Assembly (NCBI GenBank): GCA_933228675.1
Contig: OW121743.1
Location: forward strand, 97,155,998-97,219,997
Origin: Stomorhina lunata
Taxonomy: Eukaryota; Arthropoda; Insecta; Diptera; Rhiniidae
Length of the DNA: 64,000 nucleotides
Reading direction: 5' to 3'
The notes below the pieces were generated by a model. The model had not been told where the DNA came from and ran no database searches. It saw only the letters and a program-made list of their open reading frames with translations. Position 1 is the stretch's first letter. The number at the start of each line of letters is the position of its first letter. The translations under genes and the position numbers were made by a program. Shown one piece after another: positions 46,125 to 58,828 of this stretch.

Positions 46125-48172
46125 TAGGCAGCCCATACCACCAGTAGCCGATGAATTTTTATTAACTTTCGTAAATACCATGATCATTAATAAAACTCGT
46201 GAAAATGAGTATTTAAATCATTCTGTTGGAATTTGGATGTTAACAGAGTTGGTTGGTACCGCTTTGTTAAAGAAAAGACAAAAACGAAATAGGCAAGAAA
46301 CAAATCAAAAACCAATTTATAGTAACAAAATAATAATCTCAAACATTGTTGCCATGACACTATTATTTTTGTAAACATTGGAAATATTTTTGTAAATATT
46401 GGAAATATTTTTCAAAACAGAAATAAATTCTTATATTAAACAATTTTAGATTTTTATTTTTTTAAGATATTTTTGATCCAAAAGTTTTTTTATCGACAAA
46501 TTTTTAATAAAAATATTTTTCTTTGCAAAATTGTTCGATAAAAATTATATTTTAAAGAAATTTTTCGATAAAAATATTTTTCTGTAAAAATTTTCGATAA
46601 AAATATTTTTATGAAAAAAAAATTATAAGATTTTTTTATTGAAAAAATTTGTTATAGAAAAAATTTAATTAAAAATTTTTGTTAAAAAATTTTACCTAGA
46701 AAAATTTTTGATTAAAAAAATTTTTGTAAGAAAATTTTCTATTTAAAAATTTTCTTACAAAAATTTTCTATTCAAAGATTTTTGTAAGAAAATTTTCTAT
46801 AGAAAAATTTTTGATAAATAAATTACTATAGAAAAATTTTTGATAAAAAATGTTCTATAGAAAAAATGTTGATAAACAAATTTTTGGAAGAAAATTTCTA
46901 TTTACAAATTTTTGTAAGAAAATTTTCTATTCAAAAATTTTTGTAAGAAAATTTTCTATAGAAAAATTTTTGAAATAAAAATTTTCTATAGAAAAATTTT
47001 TGATGAAAAAATTTTTGATAAATAATTTTCTATAGAAAATTTTTTGATAAAAAAATTTTTGGAAGAAAATTTTATATTTAAAAAAATAGGAAAATTTTTG
47101 TTAAAAAATTTTCTGTTGAAAAATTTTTGATAAAAAATTTTCTGTTGAAAAATTTTTGATAAAAAATTTTCTATAGAAAAATTTTTGACGAAAAATTTTT
47201 AATAAAAATATTTTTCTTTGGAAAATTGTAAAAATTATATTTTATAGAAACTTTTCGATAAAAAAATTTTTAAATCAAAAAATTTTTATTAAAAAAATTT
47301 TTGATCAAAAAATTGTTATTAAAAAAATTTTTGATAAAAAAATTTTCTATGGAAAAATTGATATTGATAAAAACATTTTCTATAGAAAAATTTTTGATAA
47401 AAAAATTTTTGGAAGAAAATTTTATATTGAAAAATTTTTTTATATAAAAAAAAAATTTGATAAAAAAAAATGCTAAAGAAAAATTTTTGTTAAAAAGTTT
47501 TCCATAGCAAAATTTTTGTTAAAATATTGTCCATAGCAAAATTTTTGACAAAAAATTGTCCATAGCAAAATTTTTGACAAAAAGAAATTTTTTTGAGAAT
47601 AAGAAATTTTTCTATTTAAAAATTTTTGTTTGAAAATTTTCTATAGAAAAATTTTTTATAAAAATTTTTCTATAGAAAAATATTTCATAAAAAAATTTTC
47701 TATAGAAAAATCTTTGATGAAACATTTTTAATAAAATGTTTTTCTTTGTAAAACTGTTCGATAAAAATTATATTTTATAGAAATTTTTCGATAAAAATAT
47801 TTTTCTGTTATAATTTTCGATAAAAATATTTTTATATCAAAAAATTTTCAACTCTTCTATGGAAAAATTTATTATTAAAAAAATTTGATATAGTAAAATT
47901 TTTGATTAAAAATTTTGGTAAAATTTTTCATTAAAAAATTTTTCTATAAAAAATTTTTATTAATAATTTTTGATAAAAAATTTTCTATAGAAAAATTTTT
48001 GATAAAAAAATTTGTATAGAAAAATTTTTGATAAAAATATTAAAAAAAAATGGAGTAGAAAACTTTTTCTTTTTAAAACGTTATTAAGTTAAAAACGTTA
48101 ATAAGTTAAAAGTATAAAAATCGGCAACTCTGCCGACAATTTTTTTGTTATGGTCTCTTCGCGCCGACCCGT
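46125..48172 (-). mobile_element. Satellite-carrying element, copy C (inverted)
   Basis: Read on the - strand from 48172: GGTCGGCGCGAAGAGACC and GTCGGCAGAGTTGCCG, then an array (about 48050-46440, AAATTTTTGATAAAAAAATT and TTCTATAGAAA). The right flank follows with AACAAAGCGGTACCAACC, CAAATTCCAACAGAATG and CACGAGTTTTATTAATGATC, ending at about 46125 near CTGGTGGTATGGGC. Same order as copies A and B. The 94-codon + strand frame at 46090-46374 is this flank read backwards and is not a gene. Confidence 0.72.
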
Positions 48173-50105
48173 GATTATGAATGAAATTGTCTTAAATTTG
48201 GATATAAATCAATAAAATTTGGCACGTATGTATGTATTTTTTGTTATAAAAACAATGTATGCAAAAATTGGTTTGCATAGGTCTATTATCTAGGGTACCT
48301 CCCATATAAAAGGTTTCCAGGAATCGATTTTATCACAGCTTATAGTATGCTCCATAATATTCACAAAACTCAATTCGGGTAAATTTTATATATGGGAGGT
48401 ACCTGAATTAATCGACCGAATTAATCGAAATTACATAGACATATTTTTTCAAAAAAATTCAAATATCTTCCTTACTTGAGCTAACATAAAAATAATACCT
48501 CTCGTCTACGTTACTTTTTCAGACTAGGACAGTGTTTATTATAATAATCCATGCTTATTATAATAACTAATGAATTCCCAAATGAATGACTTCGGTATTT
48601 AAGTATTTCGATGGACTTAGAAAAATGTTTGCTATTTATCCCGATTAAACCGTCAAATTTTGTCTCATAAAATTGTCTAATCGTCATAATTATTTGGTTT
48701 TAGTCACAAACATTTTCCAAGAAGACAATAAAACGTAAAGTCTGGCAGCATCAGTTATCCGTTATAAATTATGGTGTGTTTCTAGGATAAGACTAATAGT
48801 TGCATTTTTGGCTGGTAGTGAACTACACTATATTGAAGAGATTTTCTATTCAAGGCATATTATGGCTTTTGTCTTTGATATTGAATAGTCTTATTTGTCA
48901 CCAACAGATGTCACCTCGATTGAAAATTTCTTAAGAGTTTCCACGACTTAATTTATATATTCGTTACCAGGAAAACTTGTAAATATGTAACATTCGAAAT
49001 AATAAAAAACTCCATTGATTTGATTGTCATTCTCTTTTATATAAAAGAGTTGAATAAATAAAATATTTTTTATTACTTTTAAAAAGAAATTATAACAACA
49101 AATTTAAAGTAATATTAAAAACTTAAAAAAAAAACAATGAAATAAAAATTATATACACAATCTAAAGGCAGTAATTGATCCATACCATACAATTTACACT
49201 TAGATTTAAGGACTAGTCTTAGAATTTAGCGTTCATGTATTCAAAGATATCAAGTCTGTGCTCAATTAATTATAATTAAATTAATAAAAATATGAAATAA
49301 ATATTTAATCAAAATAATAATTGTACAGAAATTAAACTAATTAATGACAATCACAGTTAAAACTTTAAATAAAAAATTCTTAATAATGTTTACAAGAATA
49401 TTTTAAATATAATTTCTTTCATCTATAGGCCACAAGGCCAGACTTTGAAAATTGTTTAATATTAATAGTGTCAAGAGTAAAAAAGTGCAATTATTGTGTA
49501 TTTAGGGAAAGGGTGTTAATATATCTTTGGATCGGTGTTTTAATACTTAAAAATACGTATATATTTATATATAAACAAAATACATATTAGCTTCAGATTT
49601 AAAAATTGATATAAATCATTTTTGAAAGCATTGAAATCTTGTATAGATCAATAACGTTAAAAAAGAAGAATAACTCAAGAATCACAAATTATTTTTCCAA
49701 TATACGAAATCAAACGACTTCAAAGATTTATAACTCATTTAGATATACATATGTAGATCCATCAGATGATCCCTTTAGTATAATTTTTATTCTTCTTTTA
49801 ATCGTTAATTAATAAAACCAGTCTGTACAATATCGCAATATTTATCTGGGTACCAGCTTTCTCTCAATATACAATTAACTTTTTGTTTCTTATAACTTAT
49901 ATCTTTCTTTCAATCTTAAACATTATCTTTGTTTTTATAGGCAAGTATTTTGTTTTCAAAATTTTAAAAGTTATAAACTTATTAACTAATATTTGTAGAA
50001 TCTTAAAACTATAGAGTTAATGTCGTTAAATAAAGAGTGATGATATGATTTAAGAGATATGATAATGCCTCCTTAATGTTGAGATATTTCTAGGTATTTT
50101 ATACA
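48173..50105. other. Intergenic, with a probable transposon fragment
   Basis: At 48290-48420 GGGTACCTCCCATATAAAAGG and its inverse TATATGGGAGGTACCTGAATT form an inverted pair about 90 bases apart, suggesting a small hairpin or element fragment. The rest is AT-rich without recognised content. Confidence 0.4.
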
Positions 50106-50111
50106 TTTATT
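50106..50111 (-). promoter_or_regulatory. Polyadenylation signal of the LRR gene
   Basis: AATAAA on the - strand, 60 bases beyond the stop codon at 50171-50173. Confidence 0.6.
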
Positions 50112-50170
50112 CATAAATGAATATCATTCATTATGCAGCAGAAATTAACTTGAGGAGATAATTCTACATT

Positions 50171-50331
50171 TTACCAGTTATCATCGTCATCCTCGTTAAG
50201 TTCTGAAATCTCAAGTCTGAAAGGTGTTTGGGTATTAGTCAGTCTACGATGACAGGTGCGACCCAAGGGGTTATGACGTAAATCTACCAACTCTAAACTA
50301 TCACTGGTTATAACATCATCTGTATCGATTT
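50171..50331 (-). CDS. LRRC20-like: LRRC20-like exon 4 (last)
   Basis: Acceptor TATTACAG. Encodes EIDTDDV, SLELVDLRHNPLG and an acidic tail ending DDDDNW, stop TAA at 50173-50171. Confidence 0.88.
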
Positions 50332-52256
50332 CTGTAATATATATAAAAAATAATACAATATATTATTTTCAAAATAAGTTACTCCAAAAAATCTTACCAA
50401 TAATCGCATTATGACTGGCATCCAATTCCTTTAATTTGGGCATTTTGAAAACAACTGGAGGTAGAACAATAAATGAATTGTGTGAAATATTGAGTTTGCT
50501 CAAATTCATCAAATCAGCCAATTCATCAGGTAATTTGGTCATTTGATTGTTTGATAGATTCAAATCTGTTGAGAATGAAATATTTTGTTTAAATAAACGC
50601 ATTTAATTATTATTATATTTTTTAGTTGTTACCTGTTATTAAACTGAATTTCATGGCAAACTTGGGTGAGATTTTTTTGATGACATTACCACTAAGATCA
50701 CAGGTCTTCAATTCTGTATTACGCATTAAATGATAGACAGCATCTGGTATTTGCATTAACTCGCATTTGGATAAATCTAAAAAAAGAAAAAGAAAATGAA
50801 ATCAAAATTAGAAACTGCAGCAAATTTTTTCGAAAGTTTAAAATTTTTATACAAAATTTTTTGAAAATTTTTTAGGAATTTTTTTCAAAATTTTTATAGG
50901 AATTTTTTTTTTAAATATACTATTTTTATTGGAAATTTTTCAAAAACGTACTATTTTTATAGGAAAATTTTCAAAAGTTTACAATTTTTATAGGAATATT
51001 TTCAAAAATTTACTATTCCTATAGGAAATTTTTCAAAAATTTTCTATTTTTATAGGAAATTTTTCAAAAATTTACTATTTTTATAGGAAATTTTTCAAAA
51101 ATTTACTATTTTTAAAGGAAAATTTTTCAAAAATTTACTATTTTGATAGGAAATTTTTAAAAAATTTACTATTTTTATTGGAAATTTTTCAAAAATTTAC
51201 TATTTTTATAGGAAATTTTTTAAAAATTTACTATTTTTATTGGAAATTTTTCAAAAATTTACTATTTTTATTGGAAATTTTTCAAAAATTTTCTATTTTT
51301 ATAGGAAATTTTTCAAAAATTTACTATTTTTATAGCAAATTTTTCAAAAATTTTATATTTTTATAGGAAATTTTTCAAAAATTTACTATTTTTATAAGAA
51401 TTTTTTAAAAATTTACTTTTTTTATAAGAAGTTTTAAAAAATTTACTATTTTTATAGGATTTTTTCAAAAATTTACTATTTTTATAAGAAATTTTTCAAA
51501 AATATACTATTTTTATAGGACATTTTTCAAAAATTTACTATTTTTATAGGAAATTTTTTCAAAAATTTACTACTTTTGTAGGAAATTTTTCAAAAATTTA
51601 CTATTTTTATAGAAAATTTTTCAAAAATTTACTATTTTTATAGGAATTTTTTTAAAAATTTACTATTTTTATAGGAAATTTTTCAAAAATTTACTATTTT
51701 TATAGGAAATTTTTCAAAAATTTACTATTTTTATAGGAAATTTTTCAAAAATTTACTACTTTTATAGGAAAATTTTCAAAAATTTACTATATTTATAGGA
51801 AATTTTTCAAAAATTTACTATTTTTATAGGAAATTTTTCAAAAATTTACTATTTTTATAGGAAATTTTTCAAAAATTTACTATTTTTATAGGAATTTTTT
51901 AAAAATTTACTATTTTTATAAGAAGTTTTAAAAAATTTACTATTTTTATAGGTATTTTCAAAAATTTACTATTTTTATAGGAAATTTTTCAAAAAATTGT
52001 ATTCGAATTATCTGGCATCTCATGATGTTAATATTCTTCAAACAACCCTGTATTTATTATATTGAATTGTTTTTGTTTTCAATTTTTTCTACAAATGGTA
52101 TAAATGAAAGATACGCAAAAATAAACACACATTTCTTATTTAGTCATCATTGAGAAATAAATTTTGGATACATTTTAAAATAAATTTTTTACCTAAATGT
52201 TTACTTTCTTCAGCCTTTTCACAGCGTTCAACGACTTGTACAACCAAATGAGCCAT
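50171..52256 (-). CDS. LRRC20-like: LRRC20-like leucine-rich repeat protein, 4 exons
   Basis: Coding exons on the - strand: 52256-52193, 50776-50633, 50565-50398, 50331-50171. They join to 178 codons plus TAA, close to the 184 residues of human LRRC20. The start is MAHLVVQVVERCEKAEESKH. Five to six leucine-rich repeats span about residues 21-150, for example LNLSNNQMTKLPDEL, LNISHNSFIVLPPVV, LDASHNAII and LVDLRHNPL. The C-terminus is acidic (EDDDDNW). No signal peptide or membrane segment, so intracellular. All three introns are phase 1 and fall just before the D-L-S/N repeat start, so exons 2 and 3 (144 and 168 bases) are symmetric, consistent with repeat duplication. Molecular role unknown; LRRs usually bind proteins. 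Intron 1 is 1.4 kb and mostly satellite. Confidence 0.88.
50398..50565 (-). CDS. LRRC20-like: LRRC20-like exon 3
   Basis: Acceptor TCTCAACAG, donor GTAAGA. Encodes DLNLSNNQMTKLPDEL, LNISHNSFIVLPP and LKELDASHNAII, two and a half repeats of canonical form. Confidence 0.92.
50633..50776 (-). CDS. LRRC20-like: LRRC20-like exon 2
   Basis: Acceptor TTTTTTTAG, donor GTAACA. Encodes DLSKCELMQIPDAVYHLM and LKTCDLSGNVIKKI, two leucine-rich repeats. Confidence 0.88.
50830..52005. repeat. 31-bp satellite in LRR gene intron 1, inverted relative to the 53-63 kb blocks
   Basis: About 37 monomers with core AAATTTTTCAAAAATTTACT and linker ATTTTTATAGG. This is the reverse complement of the satellite at 53.1-63.5 kb. 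Read along the gene's transcript (- strand) it has the same sense as those blocks have on the + strand. Moderately diverged. Confidence 0.94.
52193..52256 (-). CDS. LRRC20-like: LRRC20-like exon 1
   Basis: Starts at ATG 52256-52254, 21 codons plus one base, donor GTAAAA. The alpha-helical VVQVVERCEKAEES resembles the N-terminal helix of the family. Confidence 0.8.
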
Positions 52257-53099
52257 TTTGTTAATTTTTTTTACAAAACCTTAAAATAATTTCACAATTA
52301 TTATACAATTTAGTTGCAAAAAAATTAAATATGAAAATTTTAATAAAGAATATTATAAAAAGATCTTTCCCTTGGTTCACCTTAAAAATTTTGATCAAAA
52401 CACACACGCGATCACTTTGGATTCTAGTGAATGAGAAAAAAACTAACAACTGATAGCTGTCAAATACATATTTAATTTTTTGCGCTCGCAATTTGATCAA
52501 ACAGCTGTTAGTACATTTTATCTCTCTTCTAAATTTTTAAGGTATACCATTAAGAAAATGATCAGTAATACTCTTAATTTTATTTGCACCTTCATATTTT
52601 TGTTGCAAATTTTTACTGTTAAGAAACATGTTTCGATTTTTTAAATTTAATTTTTCAGAAAAAATATCCACTTTTTATTAAAAACTTTTTAATATAATTT
52701 TTGTTTATTTTTAAAAGTTTTTCTTTTGGAAACTTCTGGAATATTAAACTCAATAATTTTTTTTATTAAAATTTCTGCTCTCTGTTTTTCTTCTCTGGTT
52801 CACGATTTTAGTCCAACTAATTTATGTTTTCTTCGTGTTGGTCTGATCTTGCAACGTATTTTTGTTGGCAAATGTGTATCTTTGTTTTATAAAATTGATT
52901 AAACAAAGAGTATTTTAGAGATACATGCATATATCTTTTGTTCCCATAACAAATGGTGAGATAAATATAATTTACAGTACAAAGCATATTTGTATAAACA
53001 GACAAATATTTGATAGATAGAAATACTACAATAATTTGAAAACAAATTTCCTGTAAATAATTATTTAAAAAAAATCCAATAAATAGACAATTTATGATA
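52257..53099. other. Upstream region of the LRR gene
   Basis: Contains the presumed 5' UTR and promoter of the - strand LRR gene. No promoter element could be assigned. Short open frames on both strands are not protein-like. Confidence 0.45.
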
Positions 53100-53990
53100 A
53101 ATATTCTATTTCTTAAAAATTTCTATAAAAATAATAAATTTTTTACAAAAATTATAAATTTCTTAAGAATTTCCTACAAAAATAGTAAACTTTTGAAAAA
53201 TATCTTATAAAAGTAGTAAATTTAAATCTATAAAAATTATAAATTTTTGAAAAATTTATTATAAAAATTATATATTTTTTAAAAATTTCCTATAAATATA
53301 GTAAATTTTTGAAACCTTTCCTACAAAAATAGAAAATTTTTGAAAATGTTCCTATAAAAATAGTGAATTTTTGAAAAATTTCCTATAAAAATAGAAAAAT
53401 TTTGAAAAATTTCCTATTAAAATAGTAAAATTTTCTATAAAAATAGTAAATTTTTGAAAAATTTTCTATAAAAATTTTAAATTTTTGAAAAATTTCCTAT
53501 AAAAATAGTAAATTTTTGAAAAATTTCCTATAAAAGTAGAAAATTTTTGAAAAATTTCCTGTAAAAATAGTTAATTTTTGAAAAATTTCTTATAAAAATA
53601 GTAAATTTTTGAAAAATTTCTTATATAGTAAATCTTTGAAAAATTTCCTATAAAAATAGTAAATTTTTGAAAAATTTCCTATAAAATTAAATTTTTGAAA
53701 AATGTTCTATAAAAATAGTAAATTTTTGAAAAAATTCTTATACAATAGTAAATTTTTGAAAAATTTTCTATAAAAATAGTAAATTTTTGAAAATTTTCCT
53801 TTAAAATAGTAAATTTTTGAAAAATTTCCTATAAAAATAGTAAATTTTTGAAAAATTTCCAATAAAAATAGAAAATTTTTGAAAAATTTCCTCTAAAAAT
53901 AGTAAGTTTTTGGAAAATTTCCTATAAAAATAGTGAACTTTTTGAAAAATTTCCTATAAAAATAGTAAATTTTTTAAAAATGTCCTATAT
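53100..53990. repeat. 31-bp satellite block 1
   Basis: About 28 monomers (core AAATTTTTGAAAAATTTCCT, linker ATAAAAATAGT), more diverged than the two blocks to the right. Left edge degenerate. Confidence 0.93.
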
Positions 53991-55215
53991 CAAAACTAAA
54001 TTTCGGAAAAAACTTCCATATATATCATTTTTAAAAAAATTGCATTTTAAAATAAATTTTGTTGGTAACACTGTAAAAAGCTTTAAAATAAAGCTCTTTT
54101 TAGCTCTCTCATTTCTACGCAAACTTTTATTTGCTTTTCATCAAATACACTCAAAAGTAAATGTTGGTAAAAATTCTTTTAAATCAGAAAGAAAAGTAGT
54201 TGAATGTTTAAAATTTGTTACAAAATAAGCAGGTCATTACACTTTAGAAAAAACACACATATTTTATATACATATACTCGATATATGTATACATAAAACT
54301 TGATCAAATGCCAAAAAATACATGTGAACATTTTTAAACATTTTCTTATTAACAAAGAACCCTCTAGCCACAGAGTCAAACATCATTATACAAAGTTTTG
54401 TACAAATTATTAAATAAACAATTTGACGACAACAAGAGACTTTTTGCACAAAACAAATGCGTCAAATGCAATTTCAGTTATCGCTTTTATTTTGTTGCAC
54501 TTGTAATTTGACAAAGAGGAAGTACAACTTACAAACAAACATTAAATTGTTGAATACTTTTTAAGCATTTTTTTCATGTCTCATTTATTTAATAGTAAGA
54601 CACTGTTTTATAAAACAAACTGAAAAAAACGAATTTAATTATATGTTTAATTAAATATTAGGAGCAAAAACTACGAAATGATTTAAGATAAAAAAAGTTA
54701 ACAATGATCAAATAAAAACAGATATATTTATATGTATCAAGAAAAATTTATAACGACATGGAACGCTTTTGCACCAACAATATGTTTTTTATTTAAATAA
54801 TATTTTAGTCATAAAGAAAATTTTCCTTAACCGGAAATGTGACAAAGAAAAATATAAATAAATTATTAAGTAGATAATTAAGAAAAGTAAATATTTATTT
54901 AAGAAAATGTCATAAATTTAATGGAAAATCACAGAGATAGATTTATTTTTCTATTAGTAACAATTACACTACTAATACAAAATAGCAAACTAAAAAAAAG
55001 GTTCTTAAAAATTGCGAATTGTCTAAAAAATATATAACTCGTAAATTTTAAAATAAATTTTTCTAAAAACAATAGTAAAATCTTAAAACTTTGCTATAAA
55101 ATTATCATATAGAATGTTCGAAAATTTTTAGATTTTTTATATGTAAAATTAGTATATTCCATGATTTAATAAAACTGAAGGTTGTTCCATTCTCTCTTTT
55201 TGTCGCCATGATAAC
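53991..55215. other. Unique AT-rich sequence between satellite blocks
   Basis: No gene call. The 82-codon + frame at 53980-54228 starts inside satellite and is Lys/Phe-rich without known motifs. Confidence 0.5.
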
Positions 55216-58200
55216 TTGTAAATTTTTGAAAAATTTTCTATAAAAATTTTAAATTTTTGAAAAATTTCCTATAAAAATTGTAAATTTTTGAAAAATTTCC
55301 TTAAAAATAGTAAATTTTTGAAAAATTTCCTATAATAATAGTAAATTTTTGAAAAACTTCCTATAAAAATAGTAAATTTTTGAAAAATTTCCTATAAAAA
55401 TAGTTAATTTTTGAAAAATGTCCTATAAAAATAGTAAATTTTTGAAAAATTTCCTATAAAAATAGTAAATTTTTGAAAAATTTCTTATTAAAATAGTAAA
55501 TTTTTGAAAAATTTCCTATAAAAATAGTAAATTTTTGAAAAATTTCCTATTAAAATAGTAAATTTTTAAAAAATTTCCTATTAAAATAGTAAATTTTTGA
55601 AAAATTTCCTATTAAAATAGGAAATTTTTGAAAAATTTCCTATAAAAATTGTAAATTTTTGAAAAATTTCCTTAAAAAATAGTAAATTTTTGAAAAATTT
55701 CCTATAAAAATAGTAAATTTTTGAAAAATTTCCTATAAAAATAGTAAATTTTTGAAAAATTTCCTATAAAAATAGTAAATTTTTGAAAAATTTCCTATAA
55801 AAATAGTAAATTTTTGAAAAATTTTCCTATAAAAATAGTAAATTTTTGAAAAATTTCCTATAAAAATAGTAAATTTTTGAAAAATTTCCTATAAAAATAG
55901 TAAATTTTTGAAAAATTTTCCTATAAAAATAGTAAATTTTTGAAAAATTTCCTATAAAAATAGTAATTTTTTGAAAAATTTCCTATTAAAATAGTAAATT
56001 TTTGAAAAATTTCCTATTAAAATAGTAAATTTTTGAAAAATTTCCTATTAAAATAGTAAATTTTTGAAAAATTTCCTATAAAAATGGTTAATTTTTGAAA
56101 AAATTCCTATAAAAATAGTAAATTTTTGATAAATTTTCTATAAAAATAGTAAATTTTTGAAAAATTTCCTATAAAAATACTAAATTTTTGAAAAATTTCC
56201 TATAAAAATAGTAAATTTTTGAAAAATTTCCTATAAAAATAGTAAATTTTTTAAAAATTTTCCTATAAAAATAGTAAATTTTTAAAAAATTTCCTATAAA
56301 AATAGTAAATTTTTGAAAAATTTCCTATAAAAATAGTAAATTTTTGAAAAATTTCCTATAAAAATAGTAAATTTTTGAAAAATTTCCTGTTAAAATATTA
56401 AATTTTTGAAAAATTTCCTGTTAAAATAGTAAATTTTTGAAAAATTTCCTATTAAAATAGTAAATTTTTGAAAAATTTCCTATTAAAATAGTAAATTTTT
56501 GAAAAATTTCCTATTAAAATAGTAAATTTTTTGAAAAATTTCCTATTAAAATAGTAAATTTTTGAAAAATTTCCTATTAAAATAGTAAATTTTTGAAAAA
56601 TTTCCTATTAAAATAGTAAATTTTAGAAAAATTTCCTATTAGAATAGTAAATTTTTGAAAAATTTCCTATTAGAATAGTAAATTTTTGAAAAATTTCCTA
56701 TTAGAATAGTAAATTTTTGAAAAATTTCCTATTAAAATAGTAAATTTTTGAAAAATTTCCTAATAAAATAGTAAATTTTTGAAAAATTTCCTATTAATAT
56801 AGTAAATTTTTGAAAAATTTCCTATTAAAATAGTAAATTTTTGAAAAATTTCCTATTAAAATAGTAAATTTTTGAAAAATTTCCTATAAAAATAGATAAT
56901 TTTTGAAAAAATTCCTATAAAAATAGTAAATTTTTGAAAAATTTCCTATAAAAATAGTAAATTTTTGAAAAATTTCCTATAAAAATAGTAAATTTTTGAA
57001 AAATTTCTTATAAAAATAGTAAATTTTTGAAAAATTTCCTATAAAAATAGTAAATTTTTGAAAAATTTCCTATAAAAATAGTAAATTTTTAAAAAATTTC
57101 CTATAAAAATAGTAAATTTTTGAAAAATTTCCTATAAAAATAGTAAATTTTTGAAAAATTTCCTATAAAAATAGTAAATTTTTGAAAAATTTCCTATAAA
57201 AATAGTAAATTTTTGAAAAATTTCCTATAAAAATAGTAAATTTTTGAAAAATTTCCTATAAAAATAGTAAATTTTTGAAAACTTTCCTATAAAAATAGTA
57301 AATTTTTGAAAAATTTCCTATAAAAATAGTAAATTTTTGAAAAATTTCCTATAAAAATAGTAAATTTTTTAAAATTTACCTATAAAAAATAGTAAATTTT
57401 TTAAAAATTTTCCTATAAAAATAGTAAATTTTTGAAAAATTTCCTATAAAAATAGTAAATTTTTGAAAAATTTCCTATAAAAATAGTAAATTTTTGAAAA
57501 ATTTCCTATAAAAATAGTAAATTTTTGAAAAATTTTCCTATAAAAATAGTAAATTTTTGAAAAATTTCCTATAAAAATAGTAAATTTTTGAAAAATTTCC
57601 TATAAAAATAGTAAATTTTTGAAAAAATTTCTATAAAAATATAAATTTTTGAAAAATTTCCTATAAAAATAGTAAATTTTTGAAAAATTTCCTATAAAAA
57701 TAGTAAATTTTTGAAAAATTTCCTATAAAAATAGTAAATTTTTGAAAAATTTCCTATAAAAATAGTAAATTTTTGAAAATTTTCCTATAAAAATAGTAAA
57801 TTTTTGAAAAATTTCCTATAAAAATAGTAAATTTTTGAAAAATTTCCTATAAAAATAGTAAATTTTTGAAAAATTTCCTATAAAAATAGTAAATTTTTGA
57901 AAAATTTCCTATAAAAATAGTAAATTTTTGAAAAATTTCCTATAAAAATAGTAAATTTTTGAAAAATTTCCTATAAAAATACTAAATTTTTGAAAAATTT
58001 CCTATAAAAATAGTAAATTTTTGAAAAATTTCCTATAAAAATAGTAAATTTTTGAAAAATTTCCTATAAAAATAGTAAATTTTTGAAAAATTTCCTATGA
58101 AAATAGTAAATTTTTGAAAAATTTCCTATAAAAATAGTAAATTTTTGAAAAATTTTCCTATAAAAATGGTAAATTTTTGAAAAATTTCCTATAAAAATAG

Positions 58201-58570
58201 TAAATTTTTGAAAAATTTCCTATAAAAATAGTAAATTTTTGAAAAATTTTCCTATAAAAATGGTAAATTTTTGAAAAATTTCCTATAAAAATAGTAAATT
58301 TTTGAAAAATTTCCTATAAAAATAGTAAATTTTTGAAAAATTTCGTATAAAAATAGTAAATTTTTGAAAAATTTCCTATAAAAATAGTAAATTTTTGAAA
58401 AATTTCCTATAAAAATAGTAAATTTTTGAAAAATTTCCTATAAAAATAGTAAATTTTTGAAAAATTTCCTATAAAAATAGTAGTTTTGTTTTTTTTTTTT
58501 TTTAATAGTAAATTTTTGAAAAATTTTATATAAAAATAATAAATTTTTGACAATTTCCTACAAAATTTGT
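55216..58570. repeat. 31-bp satellite block 2
   Basis: About 105 monomers. A sub-block at about 55480-56870 is rich in TATTAAAATAG variants, while the right part is nearly uniform. A pair of GGTAAA variants at about 58165 and 58260 is 94 bases apart (a trimer step). A T-run at about 58487-58503 interrupts the right edge. Confidence 0.96.
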
Positions 58571-58726
58571 AAATTAAAAAAAAAATAAAATACTTATGAA
58601 AAAGTAAATTATATATTTTTAAAAAAATTCTTTTAAGTTTCGAAAAATTTTATAAAAATTTGATTTGGGAAAAGTATAAAATTTAAATATTTTAATTTTA
58701 AAACGATTTTTGTTATAGATGCACAT

Positions 58727-58828
58727 CTACGCTTCAATATATGGGGGACATTTGAATTCTTTGAACTCATCATCTGTTAAATGTACATAATCTTTTTGAA
58801 TTTCACCATTCACTTTCGAATGATTCAC
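58727..58828 (-). CDS. Orphan terminal exon of an unidentified gene
   Basis: On the - strand, after a possible acceptor ACAAATCAG, an open segment encodes 33 residues including VNGEIQKDYVHLTDDEFKEF and ends KCPPYIEA-TAG at 58727. Amino-acid composition and GC content are protein-like and stand out from the surrounding AT sequence. I do not recognise the protein. Upstream exons are not visible up to 60030 and may lie beyond the satellite block at 60.0-63.5 kb or outside the window. It could also be a processed or broken gene fragment. Confidence 0.4.
   Translation of the reverse strand: MNHSKVNGEIQKDYVHLTDDEFKEFKCPPYIEA

Noticed and set aside
46090..46374. 94-codon + strand open frame
   Set aside because: The DNA is the flank of the satellite-carrying element, also present at 31.7-31.9 and 34.8-35.0 kb, where the frame is not kept.
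51178..51366. Open frame with repeated [11 protein letters not shown]
   Set aside because: It is the 31-bp satellite of the LRR gene intron read in one frame; 31-bp monomers cannot stay in frame as a real repeat protein.
53980..54228. 82-codon Lys/Phe-rich open frame
   Set aside because: Starts in satellite, no motif, no splice or promoter support.
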